Part shown: one piece after another, positions 43,157 through 46,738 of the stretch
Layout of the letters: every line of letters starts with the position of its first letter
Position numbering within the stretch: position 1 is the first letter of the stretch
Source of the DNA: JAQVEM01 sp964610315
GTDB lineage: Bacteria; Actinomycetota; Humimicrobiia; Humimicrobiales; Humimicrobiaceae
DNA: 46,738 nt
Assembly (NCBI GenBank): GCA_964610315.1
Contig: CAZSVM010000020.1
Coordinates: 1-46,738, forward strand
Direction of reading: 5' to 3'
Position numbers and translations under genes: made by a program
Notes under the pieces: model-generated
What the model saw: the letters and a program-made list of their open reading frames with translations, nothing else
What the model was told of the DNA's origin: nothing
The model's database searches: none

Positions 43157-43360
43157 CTAAAAATTACTGATAAACTTCCTCATTCTTTTGGCAGTGAATT
43201 CGCTGCCATTGTCTGAACGTATATATTCAGGGAGTCCTCTCCTACAGAATAGATCTGCCAGAAACTCTACGACCTCTCTAGAAGTTATCCTTCTTGAGGC
43301 AAAGGATAGCAGACACTCCCGGCTGTATTCATCGAAGCGCTTCTGCTTACCTAAGGGAGT
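43157..43360 (-). pseudogene. Integrase-core fragment of IS3-family OrfB
   Basis: The minus frame from 43360 reads QKRFDEYSRECLLSF, SREVVEFLADLFCRRGLPEYI and RSDNGSEFTAKRMRKFI, then a stop. These are the retroviral-type integrase DDE motifs of IS3 transposases: second Asp in SDNG, and DEYSREC following the first Asp region. Upstream it is joined to an OrfA start rather than to the rest of OrfB, so an internal deletion is evident. Confidence 0.85.
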
Positions 43361-43403
43361 TTATGATCTGTTCTGGTGTGTAGCGTTTTCTTGGCATATT
43401 CAT
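43347..43403 (-). pseudogene. N-terminal fragment of IS3-family OrfA
   Basis: ATG at 43403 (or 43397, after AAAGGA) begins MNMPRKRYTPEQIINSLR, the usual start of IS3 OrfA, followed directly by a TAA where homologues have Glu, then A-E-A-L-R in the same frame. The remainder of OrfA and the first half of OrfB are deleted. Confidence 0.8.
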
Positions 43404-43512
43404 TTCCTTTATTTTTCTATTTTACTGCCCCAAATACTAACTTTCAACTTGGACCAGTTTTTGGGAGAAAAGTCAAGAAGATAAGAAATTATGGATTTGT
43501 TAGTACATATCT

Positions 43513-43556
43513 CGGCTTACAGGCTAACTCCAATTATTTTTTATCTTATAAGCTCA
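43513..43556 (+). repeat. Right copy of the 44-bp imperfect direct repeat
   Basis: This is the same orientation and order of blocks as the copy at 42148-42191. It lies about 37 bp outside the right end of the IS3 remnant. The internal hairpin is weaker here than in the left copy. Confidence 0.65.
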
Positions 43557-43738
43557 GCTAAATAGGATATATTTCTTAAGGTGTCCTTACAGTTTTTACA
43601 CTGTTATAGGCTTAATTTTACAGTTTCAATTATACATGTGATCCATATTATTTCAATTTGTTTTTTCTGTTTAGTACAAGAATTATTTGAGAAAAAAAAT
43701 TAGAAGCTATTTCTAAATAACGATTAAGGAGAATGAAC

Positions 43739-43767
43739 TTGACAAACATATCGTAAAATTGTTAAAT
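43739..43767 (+). promoter_or_regulatory. Promoter reading into a hairpin/terminator unit
   Basis: TTGACA (43739-43744), a 17-bp spacer and TTAAAT (43762-43767). The predicted start is near 43774, just before two strong hairpins and no gene on this strand. Confidence 0.55.
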
Positions 43768-43773
43768 TATTAG

Positions 43774-43820
43774 TGGATCGTGGATCACGATCGGCAAGTC
43801 CCCGAGGGGGCTTGTTTCAT
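43774..43820 (+). ncRNA. Candidate small RNA of about 45-50 nt ending in an intrinsic terminator
   Basis: Two adjacent hairpins follow the promoter. The first is GATCGTG-GAT-CACGATC (43776-43792). The second is CAAGTCCC-CGAG-GGGGCTTG (43795-43814, one T-G pair), followed by TTTCATTT. The second has the form of a rho-independent terminator. It could also serve as the transcript end of the convergent DUF3800 gene, whose stop is at 43821. Expression is unproven. Confidence 0.4.
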
Positions 43821-44591
43821 TTATGGGAACATTTTCAATCCATATCCTAAATAATCAGATCCCGGAAATTGCCTATAAATTTTATTTTCTAATACTTCGA
43901 ATGCTAAATTAACTCTTTCTGGATATATTATCTTTGTAGCAATTGGATATGCAATTAAATCTGAGATTTGAGTTCCAATATTATTTTCATTTTTACCAAT
44001 AAATTTAAAAAACTTAATTTTTTCTTTGAATCTTGTACTGGTAACATAATGAGTTCCATTGGACAATATAAGCTGATATTGATTATATAACTGGTCGTCT
44101 TCTTTTTTACCCCTTGATTCTGCTATTATACCAATATGATTGCATTTAATATTGTCGGTATAGAAAACACTTCTTTCTAAGATGAAAGAAAGAGATATAT
44201 CATAGGGGTTATCTGCTCTGGGTCCATATTGCTCAATTAGTTTATTTTTATTTATTGCAGAAGCGATAATTGAAAATTCAGAATTCTTTATTAAATTATC
44301 TAGGTCTTTATAAAAAACTAATCTTTTATTTAGGTCACCTAGACATTTGAATTCTTTTTGCCATTTTCTAATATCCCTTGAGTGCAGTATTATATCTTTA
44401 CTGCCAAAATGTTTTATTTTTAATTCTTCTACTTTTTTAGTAAATATGTTTTTGAAATAATTTTCTTCAAATATACAACAGGCAAGTAGAAATATAGGAT
44501 ATTCTTGATTTATTTTTCTTAAGCCATGATGACCGGATTCATCTAAAAATAAAAGACACAATTTGTTTTTAATTTTATTTTTTAGAGTCAT
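43821..44591 (-). CDS. DUF3800 domain protein
   Basis: A 256-residue protein with the DUF3800 hallmarks: LLFLDESGHHG at the N-terminus (Asp17, Glu18), LHSRDIRKW (His-x-x-Asp-like), IGIIAESRGKKEDDQLYNQY, and QISDLIAYPIATK near the end. The family is related to RNase H-like nuclease folds and is common in phages, mobile elements and defence islands. The codons are much more A/T-rich than in the core genes, suggesting horizontal acquisition. It is divergent from the DUF5677-like gene across 293 bp. Confidence 0.85.
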   Translation of the reverse strand: MTLKNKIKNKLCLLFLDESGHHGLRKINQEYPIFLLACCIFEENYFKNIFTKKVEELKIKHFGSKDIILHSRDIRKWQKEFKCLGDLNKRLVFYKDLDNLIKNSEFSIIASAINKNKLIEQYGPRADNPYDISLSFILERSVFYTDNIKCNHIGIIAESRGKKEDDQLYNQYQLILSNGTHYVTSTRFKEKIKFFKFIGKNENNIGTQISDLIAYPIATKIIYPERVNLAFEVLENKIYRQFPGSDYLGYGLKMFP

Positions 44592-44884
44592 TATATTTTA
44601 GAATAATTCAATTAAATAGATTTCAATATTAGTAATATTATCAGTATTAGTTATATTATCAAAATAAAAGACATAACAATTTTTAAATTAAATCCTCTAT
44701 AGCATAGCTTATTTCCTTATTCTTTATAAATAAATATTATTAGAATAGTTATATAGAAGTTATATAAATATTAATATTAAATTGTTTAAAAAATTATTAA
44801 AACTAAAAATTTTCTCCTTTTAAATGTATAGATGATTTTTTATAATTTAGTAATTATATTTTCATTAATTAGTAGAAAAACAAA
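44592..44884. promoter_or_regulatory. AT-rich divergent control region
   Basis: The spacer between the DUF3800 gene and the DUF5677-like gene is almost entirely A and T. It holds the 18-bp tandem repeat at 44626-44661 close to the DUF3800 start. Many TATAAT-like words are present, so individual promoters cannot be assigned. Confidence 0.4.
44626..44661 (+). repeat. Two 18-bp tandem repeats
   Basis: ATATTAGTAATATTATCA and GTATTAGTTATATTATCA match at 16 of 18 positions. They sit 35 bp upstream of the DUF3800 start, where a regulator would bind. Confidence 0.6.
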
Positions 44885-46390
44885 ATGGCTAAGAAGAAAT
44901 TTTATAAAGATTTAGACAAGGTAAAAGAGGGATTATTAAATATAATATATAGCCATTCCAAATCGAAAATTATTCAAGAATTTTTCCTAAAAAGATTTAC
45001 GGCTTTTATCTACGGGAACTTGATTCAAAATTTTTTCAATAATCTAAATCAGAAAAATATTCTAAAGTTTAAACTACCTAAAGGTAAAATAGGAATAATA
45101 AAAAATAAATATACTAATATAAGAAAAGATATTAAGCTTGCCATTTCATTTAAATTAGATAAGGTTGACAAGCGTTATTATAGTATATTCAAAAAAAGAG
45201 TTGAAAATGATTATCCTCAATTTAATAGAATTTTTACTGAAATAGAAAAATATATTGATATAGATCGAGTTGAAATTTATTTATCAAATACAAAAAAAGA
45301 ATTAGAAAATTCCAGTAAATCTGATGAATCATTTAGTGATTCTTTAGTTACTAAGTTATTAGAAGTTTATATTCAGAAAAAGAAAGATTTACCTACAGGA
45401 AAGATTATAAAAAAGATGATGAGGGTGGTAACCAGAGAATGTTTGCCAAAATCTTCTGAAATAGTGAGGAAAAGCCTTAATAAGAATAGCAAACAAATGT
45501 TGGATTATCAAAGAAAATATCAAAAAAGGTTTGAAAGCAGATTATATCAGAGATGGGAAAAACCTATTGATTTATTAGAATGTCTTATTAAAATATCTCT
45601 AGAATCAGGTGAAGGTCACAGTAATAAATTAGCAAAAACAACAGACAATACAAATAATTTTAAACGAGCAGCTTTAATAAATATTCATGCGAGGGCATTA
45701 CATATCGCAAATGAAATTCTTATACTATTAAAGACAGGTTATGCTGATGGTGCCAATGCTAGATGGAGGAGTTTGCGTGAACTTGCGGTAATTTCATTTT
45801 TTTTATCAAAGGAAAATAATGAAATCTCCGAAAGATACCTTGATTATGCTAATGTGCGAGCGTATAAAGAAGCAAAGGACTATAGAACTCATTATAAAAA
45901 ACTAGGCTATAAAGCTTTAGATTTAAGAATAGTAAGAAAGCTTGAAAGGAAAGTGAATGCATTAGATCAAAGATATGGTGATGATTTTGGAAAAACTTCT
46001 GGAGACTATAATTGGATTCCGAGGTCAATTTTAAATAATAGAAATTTTACCGAATTAGAAAAACATGTCAAAGTTAGTCATCTGCATCCTTTTTATAATC
46101 TTTCTTGTGATAGTATACATGGAGGTTCAAAGGGGTTCTATCGCTTAGGTTTAATGGATAAGTCTCAAAACAAGATTTTATTGGTTGGTCCAAGCAATTA
46201 TGGATTAGCTGATCCGTTACAAAATACTGCAATTTCTATACTCCATGTAAATGTTTCCTTATTGACTATTGACCCTGATTTTGAAAGTATTTTACAATTA
46301 CAGGTCATGAATTCTTATATTCAAGAAATTAAATTTGAAAGTGTTAAAATTCAGAAACAGATAGAGGAAGATGAAGATAAAGATGATTAG
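44885..46390 (+). CDS. DUF5677-like protein, possible defence gene
   Basis: A 501-residue, Lys-rich protein with no membrane segment. The C-terminal half resembles DUF5677: HARALHIANEILILLKTGYADGANARWRSLRELAVISFFL, then HPFYNLSCDSIHGGSKGF and LLTIDP. The repeated helical R-x-x-E and S-x-H-G positions recall HEPN-like helical RNases, but that link is inference. The N-terminal 230 residues are basic and unrecognised. Codon use is strongly A/T biased like its DUF3800 neighbour. No Shine-Dalgarno site is clear before the ATG. Confidence 0.6.
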   Translation: MAKKKFYKDLDKVKEGLLNIIYSHSKSKIIQEFFLKRFTAFIYGNLIQNFFNNLNQKNILKFKLPKGKIGIIKNKYTNIRKDIKLAISFKLDKVDKRYYSIFKKRVENDYPQFNRIFTEIEKYIDIDRVEIYLSNTKKELENSSKSDESFSDSLVTKLLEVYIQKKKDLPTGKIIKKMMRVVTRECLPKSSEIVRKSLNKNSKQMLDYQRKYQKRFESRLYQRWEKPIDLLECLIKISLESGEGHSNKLAKTTDNTNNFKRAALINIHARALHIANEILILLKTGYADGANARWRSLRELAVISFFLSKENNEISERYLDYANVRAYKEAKDYRTHYKKLGYKALDLRIVRKLERKVNALDQRYGDDFGKTSGDYNWIPRSILNNRNFTELEKHVKVSHLHPFYNLSCDSIHGGSKGFYRLGLMDKSQNKILLVGPSNYGLADPLQNTAISILHVNVSLLTIDPDFESILQLQVMNSYIQEIKFESVKIQKQIEEDEDKDD

Positions 46391-46694
46391 TTTATTCTCC
46401 CTTGATTGTTAATTTATGTATACTCTCCTTAAATTGAGTGCCCTCTCTTTGACCTATAGTATTATTTTCTAATATAATACTCAAGAATTTGTTTAATTTA
46501 TTCTATAAATAAATAATAATTGCAAAGTGTTTTATATAATTATTGGAATCTTTTATCTTCAAATAAAATAGTTAAAAAGGTATTATGATTATTGGAATAA
46601 GTTTTTAGTATTTTTATGCAGTAAACCTGAAAGACTTAGAGTAAATTTAATTAGTATCATTAGTAGGTGCTAGAGGATATTTTAAGGGGATAAA
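46391..46694. other. Intergenic region with one good promoter
   Basis: AT-rich and without a gene. A promoter, TTGACC (46449-46454), 18-bp spacer, TATAAT (46473-46478), points to the gene at 46695 and would leave a leader of about 210 nt. No terminator for the DUF5677-like gene is evident. Confidence 0.5.
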
Positions 46695-46738
46695 ATGTCA
46701 CAAAGTATTAAAGAGCGTTTAGAATCAATGTTTTTGAA
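46695..46738 (+). CDS. Start of an unknown gene cut by the window end
   Basis: AAGGGG lies 5 nt before an ATG that opens the frame MSQSIKERLESMFL and runs off the window. The ribosome site and start are convincing. Too little protein is visible to name it. Confidence 0.55.
   Translation, partial: MSQSIKERLESMFL

Larger units (their letters stand above)
42208..43475 (-). mobile_element. Degenerate IS3-family insertion sequence remnant
   Basis: Terminal inverted repeats are recognisable: left TGACCTTACCCCAAAC then TTTGGTCCAG (42208-42233), and right, on the minus strand from 43475, TGACTTTTCTCCCAAA then AACTGGTCCAAG. Between them the minus strand encodes fragments of OrfA and of the OrfB integrase core, and an unrelated exported-protein gene. 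Total length is about 1.27 kb. The flanks ACC and AGA show no target duplication, so the element is old or rearranged. The left boundary is less certain than the transposase fragments. Confidence 0.65.

Noticed and set aside
43733..43756. Seven-codon open frame (MNLTNIS) after AAGGAG, overlapping the small-RNA promoter
   Set aside because: The ribosome site is only one base from the ATG, and the frame overlaps the -35 hexamer.
44592..44884. CRISPR-like repeats in the AT-rich divergent region
   Set aside because: There are only two adjacent 18-bp units with no spacers, and no cas gene is present in the window.

Overview
The window looks like chromosomal DNA of an AT-rich, anaerobic, non-model bacterium. 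No rRNA or other taxonomic marker is present, so the assignment is an inference. Anaerobic metabolism is suggested by a CooC-type nickel-insertion ATPase next to an NfnAB-type flavin-based electron-bifurcating transhydrogenase, and by an IscS-like protein that lacks its PLP lysine, as described in the strict anaerobe Archaeoglobus. A trxB gene followed by a CwlM-like double-peptidoglycan-binding pseudo-amidase is an arrangement known from Actinobacteria, which weakly points to a deep actinobacterial or neighbouring lineage. Starts include ATG, GTG and TTG. Many genes have Shine-Dalgarno sites, but some sit directly on their promoter and may be leaderless.

Layout. (1) 1-6601, mostly minus strand: PBP1A, glutamyl-tRNA synthetase, then an iron-sulfur/sulfur-trafficking cluster (IscS-like, IscU-like, zinc-ribbon microprotein, TusA-like) and a tRNA-Gln(CUG) cut by the window start. 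One small plus-strand RHH-like regulator lies inside this block. (2) 7020-11436, plus: E1 alpha and beta of a 2-oxoacid dehydrogenase without E2/E3, a GrpB-family protein, a metallophosphoesterase and a ParB/Srx-like protein. (3) 11506-15220: TetR regulator with promoter and operator, an ABC-2 exporter (one ATPase, two permeases) and a terminator. (4) 15437-19974: SurE, YhaM-type exonuclease, M3 peptidase, Apt, DUF1844 protein. (5) 25871-19958, minus: a YbhGFSR-like exporter (two ATPases, two permeases, HlyD adaptor) and a TIGR00725/LOG-like protein. (6) 26010-34559, plus: small RHH-like protein, TrxB, CwlM-like pseudo-amidase, HDAC-family deacetylase, two lipoproteins, GrpE, LemA and a TPM-domain protein. 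(7) 34592-37909: CooC, NfnA, NfnB. (8) 38179-41950: envelope genes (DUF4349 lipoprotein, YtxH, Ste24-like protease, NlpE-like lipoprotein, membrane protein).

(9) 42148-46738 is accessory DNA. A decayed IS3-family element with recognisable terminal inverted repeats encloses an exported membrane-anchored protein gene and is flanked by a 44-bp imperfect direct repeat. Next come a compact promoter-plus-terminator unit (candidate small RNA), a DUF3800 gene and a divergent DUF5677-like gene in visibly more AT-rich sequence, and the first codons of another gene at the window edge.

The strongest leads are the IscS-like protein with Gln in place of the PLP lysine beside IscU and TusA; the CwlM-like protein whose amidase active site has decayed; the IS3 remnant carrying a cargo gene; and the DUF3800/DUF5677 pair with its small-RNA-like neighbour. 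None could be tested here by database search.
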